Source: Piper betle (lineage: Eukaryota > Streptophyta > Magnoliopsida > Piperales > Piperaceae). From it: a DNA stretch of 64,000 bases. Below the pieces are notes generated by a model, which was given only the letters and a program-made list of their open reading frames with translations, searched no databases and was not told the DNA's origin. Position 1 is the stretch's first letter. Each line of letters starts with the position of its first letter. Position numbers and translations under genes: made by a program. Location: contig JAURVB010004889.1 in the NCBI GenBank assembly GCA_033002965.1, positions 39,512 through 103,511 on the forward strand. Direction: 5' to 3'. This document shows positions 42,544 through 56,108 of this stretch, piece after piece.

Positions 42544-45500
42544 CTACAATATCGATTTTGCAGTAGCAATGACGTTCTCTGCTGTGATACCGAACTCCTT
42601 GTAGATCTTACCAGCGGGGGCACTGGCACCAAAGCGGTCAATTCCAATCGCCTTGCCCTTTGCTCCAACAATCTTTTCCCACCCAAATGTAGATCCTGCT
42701 TCAATACTGACTCTTGCAGTTACATCTGATGGCAATACACTCTCCTTGTACTCAGGTGACTGCTCATCAAACAACTCCCATGAAACAAAAGAGACGACGC
42801 GAACCTTTTTGCCCTCACCCCTAAGTTCATCTGCCGCCTTCGCAGCAATCTCCAGTTCAGAACCGGTACCAATAAGAATAAGTTCCGGCTTGCCCCCAGA
42901 AGAGTTGTCTGATACAATGTATCCTCCTTTCTCAACTCCTTCAATGGAAGTTCCTGGAAGCTGATGAAGCTTCTGTCGAGAGAGGGCAAGGATTGACGGC
43001 CTCTTCCTGTTGAGTACTGCAACCTTGTATGCACCAGCGGTCTCATTACCATCAGCCGGTCGAAGCATTAGAATGTTTGGCATAGCACGGAAGCTAGCCA
43101 AATGCTCCACTGGCTGGTGAGTGGGTCCATCCTCTCCAAGACCAATTGAATCATGCGTCATTACATATATTACTCCAGCCTCGCACAATGCGGAAATCCT
43201 GATTGCAGCTCTCATGTAATCTGTGAAGACAAAAAATGTTGCGCAGTAGGGAATGAGTCCAGGGCTGTGAAGGGCAATCCCGTTGCAAATTGCACCCATA
43301 CCATGCTCCCTGACACCAAACCTAACATTTCTCTCAGCAGGAGTATCCTTTTGGAAATCTCCAAACATCTTTAGCAAGGTCATGTTGGAAGAAGCAAGAT
43401 CAGCACTTCCCCCAGCAGACCAGGAAGAGTTTTGGCAAGAGCATTCAGGCATTGTTGGGAAAGATTTCTAGTAGCATCAGCAGCACTCTCAGGGGTATAA
43501 GTCTGCCATGAAAAAAAAAAAACATTATTAAGGTCCAAAAATCAGACCACTCGCTAATTTTGTACAGTTATGAACAATACCGGAAGGGCCTTCTCCCACC
43601 CAGCAGGAAGATCACCATTAATAATCGACTTCAGTTCTGCAGCTTCATCCTTGTATTTCTTCTCATAATCTGCAAATTTTGCATTCCATGCAGCTTCAAG
43701 AGCAGCACCATCTGGAACATGACGACTCCAATGGCTGCAAAATTAACTACTAATCAGCACTCAATCAATTACACATCAATCAAACAAATAAATGATTTAA
43801 AGATCTGAGATACCTTTTCACGTCTTCAGGAACATGGAAGGGCTCATGGGGCCATCCCAAGTTTTGCCTGGTGGCATCAACTTCCTTGGGACCCAAAGCA
43901 CTCCCATGCACACTGTATGAGTTTGCCTTGTTAGGGGAACCATATCCAATTGTTGTTGTAACCTATAACAGAAGTTTCCGCAAGATGAGCACATTAACAT
44001 GAAATATATCTAGAAATAAACGTCCAATATCACAAAAGAAGTAAACCTTGATCAAAGTAGGCTTGTCCTTAACAGCCTTAGCTTCTTCAATGGCGGCACG
44101 AATCTCATCATAGCCAGTATTACCATTCTTCACCCAAATAACATGCCATCCAAGACCCTCGAAACGAGTGTCAACACTCTCAGTGAAGGCAATTTCAGTG
44201 TCACCATCAATAGAAATGTGGTTATCATCATAGAAGGCAATCAGCTTTCCAAGGCCCCAATGACCAGCAAGAGAGCAAACTTCATTAGAAATACCCTCCA
44301 TCTGACAGCCATCGCCAAGAATAACATAGCTAAACACAATAAACTCAATTAGTAGTTCATTTTTTAATAAACAAATTAGTCTATGACCACAAAAGCTTCC
44401 AGTATGCATACGTGTAGTGGTCAACAATGTCATTATCAGGCTTGTTGTATCGGGCAGCTAAATGCTTCTCTGCAAGTGCCAATCCAACTGCATTCGCAAC
44501 CCCCTGACCGAGCGGGCCTAATAGAGGTATGACACAAGAATAGAAGGAACAACAATAGAACATTGAAAACAAAACCCCTGATTTATCAAAGACTCTATCA
44601 AGAATCAAGGATAGAAACAAACCGGTTGTCACCTCCACTCCCGGAGTCTCAAAATTCTCAGGGTGCCCTGGAGTTCTGCTCTCCCACTGGCGGAAAGACT
44701 TCAAATCCTCCTCCTAGAATGGTAAGTTTCAAAGGAAACAATTAATTTAGCAGACAATAAAAGTACAAGCTTTTTTCTAAGCACAACCACTAAACATATT
44801 GAATTAGTTCAGCACAACCAGTAGCATTCAGAATCAGATGTACAGCCAACTTCCACCAAATTTATCTAAACTAGACTTCAAGTTCATCACTATCACTACC
44901 CGTTCGTCACAAAAAAAAAAAGATTCGATCAATCAGCAGACATCAATTTGCGAAAAGTCAACTTAAATCAGATCTACAGCCAAAACATCTACCAAATTCA
45001 ACAATAAACAAGTTAAAAAACTCATAGACATCCAGATCAGTATCTAGAAACACAAAATCAGCACCTCCAAGCACCCAATGAACAGAAATCCATACAACAG
45101 GATGCTAAACCAATTTAACAAAAAGGTCAAACTTTCCTCTTTGGCCAATTGAAAAGACCATTTCCACACCATAATCAAGCCATCAAAACCTCAAATCTGC
45201 TCACCTTGACACTATCATACCCGGCAAGGTGGAGGAGAGCATACTGCAACATGCACCCGTGCCCCGCTGACAACACAAACCTATCCCGATTGAACCAATA
45301 CGGGTTCTTGGGATTGTACCGCATCACCTCGTCGTACAAGATGTGACCCATGGGGGCGCACCCCATGGGCAAGCCCGGGTGGCCGGAGTTGGCCTTCTCC
45401 ACGGCGTCAATCGCCAGGAACCGGATCGTGTTCACCGACTTCTCCAACAGCGCCGCCTCGGTCACGGGGACAGTCTCCACCACGGCGGCGCGTGGCCCGG

Positions 45501-45681
45501 AGGGCCGGGCGGCGGATCGGGGCCGGCGGGGGAGTGAGGCGGAGGCGGCCTTGAGGGGGCGGCCGGAGAAGGAGCTGCGGGAGGGGAGGGCGGCGGAGCG
45601 GTCGGGGGCTGCCTGGGCGCGGTGGGCGGCGGCGGTGGCTCGCGCCATGGCGGGGGAGACGGCGAGGGAGGCGGCGGCCAT
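42544..45681 (-). CDS. TKL1: Plastid transketolase, 7 exons, one-base frame break in the last exon
   Basis: Thiamine-diphosphate enzyme that moves two-carbon units between sugar phosphates in the Calvin cycle and plastid pentose phosphate pathway. Exons (minus strand): 45205-45681, 44623-44713, 44412-44517, 44047-44329, 43814-43962, 43581-43734, 42544-43502. The start is ATG at 45681 ([10 protein letters not shown]), followed by an Ala/Arg/Ser-rich plastid transit peptide of about 65 residues and then [20 protein letters not shown]. The thiamine-diphosphate motif begins GDGCQMEG at about residue 230. The pyrimidine domain has [14 protein letters not shown] and the C-terminus [19 protein letters not shown]. 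All phases fit except inside exon 7. Its 959 bases should be 960 for a 739-residue product, and the protein leaves frame at LPGLLGG, at the plus-strand CCCCC run 43409-43413. Everything else is intact, so the gene is probably functional. Confidence 0.95.
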
Positions 45682-46621
45682 AGCACCGGCGTGGGCTTGC
45701 GCCGGTGAGTAGTTGGGAGTTTGGAGGGGGCGAATCAAATGAGGACGTAATATGCCTCATCTTATGTTTTGGTCTGTTGCATGGGCTCTTGGCCGTTGGA
45801 TTCGGTTGAAGTGATCCTGGCCGTTGATAGAGGGTAGGAAACGACTGCTCGATGATTTTCCTGTATTTTTTGTTCTTTTTTTGTTTTTTAGTTATTGAGG
45901 CTGATTAAAATAGCCTCTTCTTGTTGTGGTTCTTCCTTCTTGGTTTTTCCGCTCTTTTTTTTATTTTAATATTTGTAACTTTTATTTTCTTTGTTAAAAC
46001 TATAAAATTTTTCCCTTTCTCTAGATTTATTTTTCTTTTTTAAATTAATTTCATTTTTTGTACTTAAGTTAATTATTATTCTTTATAAAACTATGCATTT
46101 GATCGAAATAAATAAATAATAATCATCATCCTCGTTAGCATCTAAACTTAATAGCTAACACACCATCTTGCTTAGATTAAGTCAACTCAAACCAAGCCAA
46201 ACAGTAATTAGCAAAGTTTGGTGATGGTAGATCAACCAATTTACTATATTACATACACGTTAGAACCTAAAGAAATAAAACTATTGAATCCAAGTCATCA
46301 CAGGTAGAAGCATGAAGCCAATTTTCATCACAGGTAGAAGCATCTTTCGTCCAGGCTCAACTCTCATGTCATGTGTAATGTATAATAATAATTATTAAAA
46401 GGCAGCTGCTTGGGGAGCACAAAATTAAACTAGACTTTATTATTATTATATTGTGATTTATTATTATTATTATCAGGAAAGGCTAAAAGACTCCAAAAGT
46501 GAAGGAAAAGTAGAATTAAGATGGGAGTAGAATAAGCGTAGGTGCAAAGCAGTAGGCGATGAATTTTAGCCAAAGGAAGCCCAGTCTGGACGTCTAAATC
46601 TAAGAAACAGTGGTAGTTTCC

Positions 46622-46701
<80 letters not shown>

Positions 46702-47085
46702 TGGTTAAAATACAAGGGAAAGGTGTGGGAACGAAGGATCACTGTCTACACCTACCAATTTTGTGGTGTTAATCTGGCACTCCCCATATGGCCGAGTGGC
46801 CAAGGGATGCGGAGGTTGTTGGGGCTTGATAATCTCTTCTAAGAGTGGCCGCCATTCCAGTCGAGTTGGACCGTGTTAATCGGTAATAAGAAGATAGAAA
46901 GAACAATTAGATAGCAAAGATAACTTTTCTTTTTTTAAAAAAAATCATGTAATTCAAATAGATATTTTGATTTATTTCAAGCTGATATTTTTATACGAGC
47001 TTAAAATAATACTGAGTAGTCCTCGTAATAAATTATTTAGAAAAAATTATAAATAAAGAAGTTACCTACTGTCGACTTAAGTTAA
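45682..47085. other. Upstream flank of transketolase and intergenic DNA
   Basis: 45682-45760 is the 5' flank. 45785-45830 contains two GGCCGTTG(G/A)AT words. The remainder is AT-rich. 46785-46885 has a tRNA-A-box-like TGGCCGAGTGGCC but no B box (see rejected items). No gene is supported. Confidence 0.45.
46622..46700. repeat. (TAA)n microsatellite, about 26 units
   Basis: An uninterrupted trinucleotide run. Shorter relatives occur nearby (46386-46398 and 46438-46473). Confidence 0.97.
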
Positions 47086-48929
47086 TGATTTAACACCATG
47101 ATTTTTATTCACCTAAGAAATGGATCAAAACTCTTACGATCAAGTCGAGTCATGTCTAAATCAATTGAACGATAAACGGATCAAAATAACCCTCTTGGTA
47201 TCTCAAGAAAGGAAAACACGTCATAATACATCAAGTAAATACATAAAAAATATCAATATAAATAAAAGAATGAAAGAAAACAACGACGCACTAAGCTCAA
47301 GTATGTGTAGTATTTATCTGTCTTTCTACCAAAACCAATCCAATGCATAGGAACACAATACCTACATATATAATAAGAAAAATGTCAATAACGACTGTTA
47401 GTGGTTTGAAAAATAATTAGTACAAACTAACAAGTGAAATTTGATATTCCACGAGGAAGGAAAACCACATATATATATACATATATATATATATACATAT
47501 ATATATATATTCTTCATGTGAACTCTCAAAGGGCATCTACTGATTAGCCATTAAGTTGCAGTCTCGATAGCATCATGAATTGAAGTGGTGTTATGCCACT
47601 CTCAGCAATAACTTGTCTCACTTTTAGTTAAAAACACATATCCTAAGCCTCTGATACCTCTATATAACTCCTAACCCAAAGCATAAGAGTCGGGTACTCT
47701 CAAGCAGTTGCCTTCAATACCCTTTGATATCACAAGTTTACACATGCATTGTATACAATAGTAACCATCTACTCTACACTTCTCCGGGTATGAGGAAACT
47801 CAAAATGTAGAGATGTCAAGATCCCTTGGGAATATAACAGCCTTTTTACTAATCCAAAGCCCACTGTGACCTACGTATACACATGTTTACGATATATGCG
47901 AGGTCAAATTCACCAACTTTCATCTTACTAAAAACTTGATAAAACTATATATAAGGCTGGGAAGGGAATCATATAAGTAGACCCAAAGGCAACATGAGAT
48001 GAAGCTAAGTTTGAAAACAACACGGGGAATCTCTTCCTCATGAGTCATTAATCATAGAAGTAAAATGCGTCTAAATGACTCATATTAGCGAGGTCCAATA
48101 AAATGCACCACTTCTCACATCAGACGATCTAAAAATCAAATCCACGATAGACTAGAATTATAAATCTGAGAAGATTTCTAACGGACATGTGGTCCAAGCT
48201 CCAAGCGTATCGGCACATCTACGGCGAGTACGGGCTCTGGAACCTACATTGGAACTCATTGATAAGCAAAAGACTAACAACTCTATATGATGCATGATCG
48301 TGGTATGTGCTCACATTAGCAATAACATCATAAACAATATGCAATGCAAATAAATAAACAACGTTTGGCATGCAAAACGAGACACGTGCAAGCAATAAAC
48401 AAATAAATAAATAAATAAATAAAATAAGTCAAATAAATATGATGAGGCGGTGGTGACTAGAGTAGTTGCTGACAGTGCCCGACCAGCGGTTGGTCAAAAA
48501 ATGGCCATAAAAGGGACGGAAACCCGCAGGGAAAGTTCAAGTCGTCGATGGTGTTTGTGGCCACGACGGAGGTCAGGGATGGTCTCAAATGGAAGATCTC
48601 AATGAGGGGAATCGATTTGGGTTATTGGCCTCAACAGAGGTGGCTCGCCAGTGTCGGAAAGTGGCTAGAAAGGCGGCGGTGGCGGTAAAATCGACAAACA
48701 AAGTAGCATCGCCGATGGCGCCGGAGCTAGAGGTGGGTCTAGATTGATAGCTGGCCACGATGTGGTCATGGTGGTAACAGTCTAGTGGCCGGAGTCTCGC
48801 CAGTAGTAGCCCAAAGTGGCAGCGACGCTAGGGATAGAAAATCGTCTAAAAATGGGTGAGAAATCTGCCTGAAAAATGGGTGGCCAATGCTAGGGCTGAC
48901 GTGGGCCTAGTGTGGTTCACTTTGAGTAG

Positions 48930-48973
<44 letters not shown>
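48930..48973. repeat. (AT)5(GT)16 compound microsatellite
   Basis: An AT run followed by about 16 GT units, lying at the left edge of the TIR element that starts near 48980. Confidence 0.95.
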
Positions 48974-48974
<1 letters not shown>

Positions 48975-49252
48975 CCGATTGGGTGAGCCAAGGCAGAAAT
49001 TTTTTTCTACCCCAAAGTTTGATCTATGTCGTCCGATTACAAGGACGACCCAATTCTATTCTTTGCAAATAAAAAATAAAAAATTAACCTCTCCTCCCCC
49101 AATGGTGCCAACGGCTACCGCATTGCCAAATCGAACCGTAGTTGGATTTGGCTGCGTGACCTTATGCGCAGCACCAGCGGCCAAGTCTGGATGCTCCTTA
49201 AAAAAAGTTTCTGCTACAGCTGGATTTATCCGCTGGTGACCAGATCTATCCA

Positions 49253-52200
49253 TGTGAGACCCCGATTTCCGATTACCTAAGAACCAGATCAGAAATGTCG
49301 TGATCGAAGCGAGTCATGTCTAAAATAACTAGTCTATAAGACTTGATCAATAATATAGATCAAAGTAATCCACTTGACGTCAATAGAATAAAAGACATTG
49401 CTAAATACGTGTGAGACATTGTGTAGCATTTATCTGTCCTCCCACCAAAGTAGACTCAGAATCACAAAACCTACATATATAATAGAAAAAATGTCAGTAA
49501 CGAGAGTTACTGGTCCAGAAATAACCATAATCAAACTGGCACAGGAGAGCTGACCCTCCTATTAAATGAAAACATTTATATACTCTTTCACAGAATCTCG
49601 CATAAAGGCGTTAATTAGGAGTTGTCAACCTCACTTGACAATGTCCCCTTTCTTGCTCATCTCATATTTTGTCAACTTTAAAAACTATCTCTTGTGTGGG
49701 AATATCAATTTATTTTCTTCTAGCCCTCTACATCCTTCGTATTACTCATGTACCTGAGTACAAATGTAACACCCCAAATCCAGTCTACGCTCGTGAACCG
49801 AACCGGCATGTTACAGGCCCCGGTTAGGTCAGCTAACCCGAACCCAACTCATGCGGATCTAATCTCGGCGTCTTAAGATGAAGATACGACTCGTCATGCA
49901 TGGATAAATGCTCAAAATCCTAACATGATACTACATGGATGACGTGCAAGGTAATTCATACAACAATACGATTACGATCAAAATTAATAAAAATTCTAAA
50001 ATACAACGGACAGAAGTCTCCCCTAAAAGTGCAATTAGGGTCCACCCTGTCAAAATAATATATATACAAGTATATATGCATATATCAATAATTTCATTAA
50101 CACACAATCTAATATACTGTAAACTCATTCTAGAACTGGGGTCTCAACCCACAACGCTTCCACTGCGCACTCTATTCATGTTTCACATTCTATCATGTCT
50201 TAACATGTAATCATGTCACATCATCATGTCTCAAGCATTTAATCACACCATTCACTATATAATAACATCATAAACACAATATAATCACTCAATCGACTGA
50301 CATGTGTGCAAGCGACAACAGTGCTCCTCCGTCCAAGTTGGCTCCTCCAACTCGTGATTATTACCTACATATAGTATAAAAACACGTCAGTAACAAGTGT
50401 TACTGGTCCGAAAAATAAAATAACTATAACAAGCTGGCTATGAGAGCAAACTCTCATATGAAAGAAAACATCATATACTCCACGTGAACACTCTGAAGGG
50501 CACTACTGAGGAGCCACTGGGCTGCAGACCCGGTAGCATCCCAAACTTACTGATCTGCTGCTGACTGATGCTGCTCTCGGCATTTTCTTACTTCATTTTC
50601 TGGTCTCAAATCCTAAGCCCTCTCCTTACCTCCATATTTCTCCTGGCCTTGAGCACGAAGGCCGAGTACTCTCAGGCAGTCGCCTTTAGTACCCTTTGAA
50701 CCACAAGTCCGGACATGCGCTGTACTAAACAGTACCCGTAAACCTCCACGTTCTCCGGGTGTGAGGAACTCAAACGCGGAGTTGTCAGGATCCCTCGGGA
50801 ATGGAACAGTCCATTGCACTAATCCAGAGCCCGCTTTGACTATCACGGCATCCGCTCATGGTACGTGCAGTCGGTTTCTCCATCTCTCGTCTCACTGAAA
50901 ACGCGAAAACTACATATATATAGGGCTGGGTAGGGATTTATATAATAGGCCCGAAGGCAACTTGTGGTGGATCTTGTTTTCGAAATCATCCTCGAGGGGT
51001 TATTAATCCGGAAATCTGTTCGGTTAAATGGCCCGAGTTAAGTGGGATTCGATAAAACGCCACTTAACCCGTCCTGCAAATAATAAAATAAACATACAAT
51101 AGAAGAGAGCGTAAAATAGAGACGAGTCCTAAACGGACCTGGTAGAAGCTCCAAGCGTGTCATCGCGCCTAGGCGGCGAGCTCCTACTTCGTACCTACAC
51201 ATCAAAACTAAATACTAACGCCCGCTAACTAAATGATGCATCAAACTCAATGAACATCACACACAATACAAATAACATCCATCAACAGTCAAATAATCAT
51301 AATGTGAAAATAATTCTAAGTCATCCTATTCATACCAATTTTATACTATTTTTCTAAGTTATGTCATACTCGATTAGCATGCTCAAACTCGATCTACCTC
51401 ATTAGATCACTCACTATTCATTCCCAATTAATTGCATCATGCAATCATCACTGCACTCATACTCATACATTTATCATAACAATTATTCAATCCTAGCATG
51501 TTGTGCTAACAATCATCAATTTTAAATAACTAACTCGGAGGTAATTATACCTCATGTCATCGGCAATCGGCGACGACTAGGGTTTCGTCGCGCGTCTCGG
51601 AGCTCGAATTCGGCGCTCATCAGCGTCCGAAGTTCGATTGGGATCGACTGGATGAGCTCCGCGGAAGATCCGGCGAACTCCAGTGAATCCGATTTTCCGG
51701 CAAGTTCTGGCAGTTTTCCAGCAGCTTTAGTGGTTTTCCGGCACCTCTCCGGCGGTTTTCCGGCAACAATCGCCGACGGCGTCTACTAGCTAGATAGGGG
51801 TCATATTGGGTACCATTGGAACCGGCTCGGCGAGCCCGACTCATCTACGGCATCGACATGGTCGACAGAGGTGGCGGCTCACCGGAAAATGGCAAAACAG
51901 AGGCCGGCGGTGATGGGTAGCTAGATCCGGCCGGCCTGGGCGGCGATGGCCTCCGCTCCGGTTGGGGAAGGTTGCTGGGTGGTCGAGGGTGTCGAGGCTA
52001 CAGCTGGATCGCGGCGGCGACGGTCGCCGGCGGCACGATCGGTGACGGAAGCGCAACGCGGGCGCGACGCTAGTCACGGCAGTCCGGTGTCGTGGAGGCC
52101 GAATGGTGGCCGGGTCTGGTCGGGGCAGCACGGCGACGCCGTGGCGGGGCTAGGTAGCGTCGATCGGCGGCAGGCCGACATCGACAGTGACGGCGACGAC

Positions 52201-55200
52201 AAGCAAAAAGGGGCGGCATCGGGGCAAGGGTTTGGGCGAGGAAGAAGAAAAGGTCGGGGTGTTTGGTGGCAAACTCGTAAATAAGACTTGACTCGTCTCT
52301 GGCTCGAATCAAGAATAATAACTAAGTCGTATTAAATCCTTAAAAAATCGGGAAAAATCCCATAAAATCAAACAAACACCAAAACATCATAATGATATGC
52401 TCTAGAACTATCAACCCACCCAAACTGCCCGTAACGCGTCCTAACGCAGTAAACGGCCTAAAACTAATTCTACGATCCACTATATATAAAAAGAAAAAAA
52501 TAGCTGGCATACTCTCATATATTCTGATAACTCATTCTGTTTTGCTGTGTTCATGACGTTATCATCATATACTTGGGTATGCATGACCCCATAGCTCATA
52601 CACGCGACTGGCGTCGGCTCAGTACACGTGTTATGAATCTTACTCGACTCGAAACTAACAGTCGAACCGACCGGTTCTGAATATAAAACCCTGACTCGAA
52701 TTGTGGGTTTTACAACAAAGGTCGAGTACTTTTAGGCATTCAGTACCCTTTGAACCCACAAGTCTAGACATGCACTGCATTGCAGTACTCGTAAACCTCC
52801 ACACTTCTCTAGGTTTGAGGAACTCAAAGGTGGAATTGTCAGGATCCCTCAGGAATAGAACAAACGCTCACTAAATTCAGAGCCCACTTTGACTAATATG
52901 CACTCTATCTCAAAGCACGGTTGTTTATTTTCCTTGTTTCACATTTCACTCGAAAATTCGAGAAAATCATGTATAGGTCTGGAAAGGGATTTATATAATA
53001 GCCCGAAGGTAACTTGTGATGGATTTTATTTTCTAAATCATATTTGAGATATTTGAGGGATTTCATCCTCAAGGGTTATTAATCACGAAAGTAAAATACG
53101 TCTAAATGGCCCGTATTAAGTGGAGTCTGATAAAACAACCACTTAACACATCTTGCGATCTAAAAATCAAATTAGCAATAGAGGATAGCAATAAAAAATT
53201 GAGAAGAGTCCTAACGAACTTGTGGTCCAAGCTCCAAGCGTGACGTCTCATTTACGGTGAGCTCAGACTCTAAAACCTATATCAAAACCTATTAATAAGT
53301 AAAATACTGACATCTTTATATATACATGCTCGTGGTGTGTGCCTATATCATCAATACATCCTAATAAGGAAAATAATACTAAACAAACCTACAACTAAAC
53401 ATACAACACGTAAATTGAGACATACTAAAGGAAATAACTAATAATAAATAATAAATAAATAAACACACACACACTCATGATAAATAGATAAATAATAAAT
53501 ACATGAAAAGAATTAATACTCTAATCATAAAATAATAATATCATATACGATATAAATACATAGCTAAACACATTGTTAATTTTAATTAATCATGAATAAT
53601 CATAGCATCATAGTTATCCAATACAAAATACACAATTAAATACAAATAAATAATAACATACATGCAACGAATAAATGAACAAGTAAATAAATAAATAAAT
53701 AAATACAATCTAAATAATATTAATATTAATAAGTAAATATGTTATTAATACTAACAAATAATCATGTAAACATTCATCATATATGATAAACATATAAAAA
53801 AATGAATCAATAATTAAATAAAAACACTCATAATATCAAAATATACCAAATAAGGCGAACATGCATATAAACTAATCAAAAGGTTCTCGAATTACCGAAA
53901 ATGGTCGAAAAACAGCAAAAAATGAGCTCAAAATGACAACTGAGTCAACCCATATGAGTTGACCAAGTCGAGAGAGTCAGGCAACAATATTGGCTAGGGT
54001 GGACTTGGTTGCTAGACGTGGACATGGTTGCAGGCAACCAGGCAGACACAAATGAGTGAATAGGACTCGGGGAGGCAAATGCAAATGCGGGTGGATGGGC
54101 ACGAACGCAGGTAATCGGGGGTCCGACATGGTGAGAGGTGCCCATTGTCGAAAAATGTCGTAGCAGCTTGCCTGGGGTCATAGCCGGTCGGGATAGATGG
54201 CCCATGTGACGAGGAAGACGATGGTGGTGGCGATCGGTAGAGTCCGGTTGCTGGCTGGTCGAAAAATGGTCGGAAAGGGCAGAATCACTGTCGGGTGCAA
54301 CAGTGTTGCTGACAACAATCGCGGCCACGACATTGATCATTAGTGGTCTTAAAATGAAGGTCTCAGTGAAGAGAAGTTGTATGGGTGGTTGGATCTACTA
54401 GAGGTGGCTCGTTTGTGCCAAAAAACATCCCAAAAGGGGAGTCGCGACATAAATCGAGCGTAAAAATGTCATCGCAGGCAACTACTGCGGCGACGCCGGT
54501 CATGGTGAGGGGTATAGATCGATAGCTGATTGCGAGGCGGTCATGGTGGTGCGGGTCCGGTGGCCAGGGATTAGCTAAAGACTTGCCTACGGTGAGCTGA
54601 AGTGGCAATGACATTAGAGGTCTAAAGCTCTAAAAATCAATGGCAATCTATGAAAAATAAGTGGGTGAAAGCTAGTGTTGGCGTGGATGGCTCTGATCTT
54701 GCCACGTGGAATGATCGAAACGTCCAACAACTAGTGACCTAGTGGGGCCCACCTATGGGTAAATGCAATATGTATATGGATGGAAAGTTTGGATCGAGAC
54801 CGTCTAAAGTCAAAATTGACTTGTCTGAAAAGTGATTTGAGTCCTAAAAGTAATTCTGTAGGCGGGAATTGAGGCAAGAAGGCTAAATAGGCCTCGAACC
54901 CTCAACTCAATTGGGTGAAAACCTACGACTCAATTAAGATGGGCCCATAGGGGCACAATCTGATGATCTGAAATCCCTATGATGCATGCAAATGAGATAT
55001 CATGAAAATCCTAAATGGGTACTAAAAGTTGCAACGGTCTAGATCTATGCCTGAACCCTAACTAACTCATAAAAACCATCTGTATACCCCACGTATACAA
55101 TAATAACTCATGCTCTGTTGTAGCCTAACGAAAGCTATCATTTGCATGTCGGGCGTACTTAGACATCATAATGTGCTCATATAGCCATCTGGGCTCCATA

Positions 55201-55312
55201 CTCATGGTCTGAAAACTAATATAACTCAAGCCCGCTCAAACCAACTCGAAACTAGTACAAACTAAGAAAAAATACAAGCGGGTAAAACCTTGACTTGAAG
55301 CTAGGTTTTACA
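49253..55312 (+). mobile_element. Long LTR of the 17081 family, itself interrupted
   Basis: It starts TGTGAGACCCCGATTTCC, followed by the family word CACGATTGA/GTGATCGAAGCGAGTCATG, and ends CTAGGTTTTACA. The left part runs to 49764 (TGAGTACAAA) and resumes at 52720 (GGTCGAGTACTTTTAGGC) after an inserted element. The flanks (ATCCA and GGTTG) do not match, so there is no intact target-site duplication. No gag/pol. GC-rich part at about 54000-54620. Confidence 0.65.
49765..52714 (+). mobile_element. Solo long LTR (2.95 kb) with 5 bp duplication ACAAA
   Basis: It begins TGTAACACCCC and ends GTGGGTTTTACA, flanked by perfect ACAAA at 49760-49764 and 52715-52719. Only one LTR copy is present and no protein domains, so it is a solo LTR left by recombination, or a very long-LTR non-autonomous element. 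GC-rich island at 51560-52270, followed by the CGTAAATAAGACTTGACTCG module. The reverse-oriented relative is 16940-23336. Confidence 0.8.
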
Positions 55313-55556
55313 GGTTGCGCCTTCAAAAAAAAGGTTGGTAGCCAGGCCCTGTTGGCCTGTCGGCAGGCCTGGCTGCCGTTGATGTCAACAACGGCCAACT
55401 CGACTAGCCGACAGTGGTTGAAACCGGGTCGTCAGCAAAGGAGGGGGTGGAGGGTTTTGTTTTATTTTTTCATCAAATTTAGGTCGTCCTTATGATCGAA
55501 CAACTAAGATTAGACCTTGGGGCGGTTACATGTTCCTGCCTTGGGCTTAACTTTTC

Positions 55557-55558
<2 letters not shown>

Positions 55559-55600
<42 letters not shown>
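55559..55600. repeat. (AT)21 microsatellite
   Basis: An uninterrupted AT run at the right edge of the TIR element ending near 55560. Confidence 0.97.
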
Positions 55601-55603
<3 letters not shown>

Positions 55604-56108
55604 CAAAAAGATCGGATCGAGGCCACAAAAAATCAAAATTGACTCTAACCTTAAAATGACTCTATGGACAAAAATTGATGCAAGAAAACTAAATGGACCT
55701 CAAAACCCTTGTACTCAATTAGATAAAAATGTGAGACTTAAATCAAATTGGGCCCACAAGGGCAATCCGATAGTTTGAAATCTCTAAGATGCATGTAAAT
55801 AAGATAGATACCCTACAAAAATCCAAACGGATATTAGACGCTATAAAGGCCTAAATCTAGCTCTAAAACCCTGAGCTAATATAACCATAAACTCGTATAC
55901 CTAGAGTATATACAAATAACTCATGCTCTGTTGTAACATAATTGAAGCTATCATTTGTATATTGGGCATACCCAACCTCTATATTATGCTCATACGGTCA
56001 TTTGAGCATATATTCACAATCTAAAAGTTGAACTAACTCGAATAGACTTGAAACTAGCCCAAATTAGAAAAAGCAACAAGCGGCCTAACCCAAAGCTAGG
56101 GTTTTACA

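Larger units (their letters stand above)
48980..55560. mobile_element. TIR DNA element split by LTR insertions
   Basis: Left arm 48980-49252 and right arm 55313-55560 have inverted, diverged termini of about 80-90 bp. The left side has GCCAAGGCAG, then CCCCAAAGTTTGATCT, then AAGGACGACC. The complement of the right side has CCCAAGGCAG, then CCCCAAGGTCTAATCT, then AAGGACGACC. Both ends lie against dinucleotide microsatellites. Once the LTR insertion is removed the element is about 520 bp. The left arm has a minus-strand reading (49056-49253, e.g. FFKEHPDLAAGAAHK) that looks protein-like but that I do not recognise. Superfamily unknown. Confidence 0.5.
47086..56108 (+). mobile_element. Outer long LTR element of a nested stack
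   Basis: It starts at about 47086 (TGATTTAACACCATG, then CACCTAAGAAATGG as in related copies at 17081 and 49253) and ends GCTAGGGTTTTACA at 56108. Sequence continuity across the inserted material (left part to about 48930, right part from 55600) matches the order in the 17081-20184 copy, including CTCATGCTCTGTTGTA near the right end. No clear target-site duplication and no retroviral proteins. The exact left boundary is uncertain by about 15 bases. Confidence 0.55.

Noticed and set aside
46785..46885. Possible tRNA or SINE head (TGGCCGAGTGGCC)
   Set aside because: The A-box-like word is present, but there is no acceptor stem, no anticodon arm and no GGTTCGA-type B box at the proper distance.
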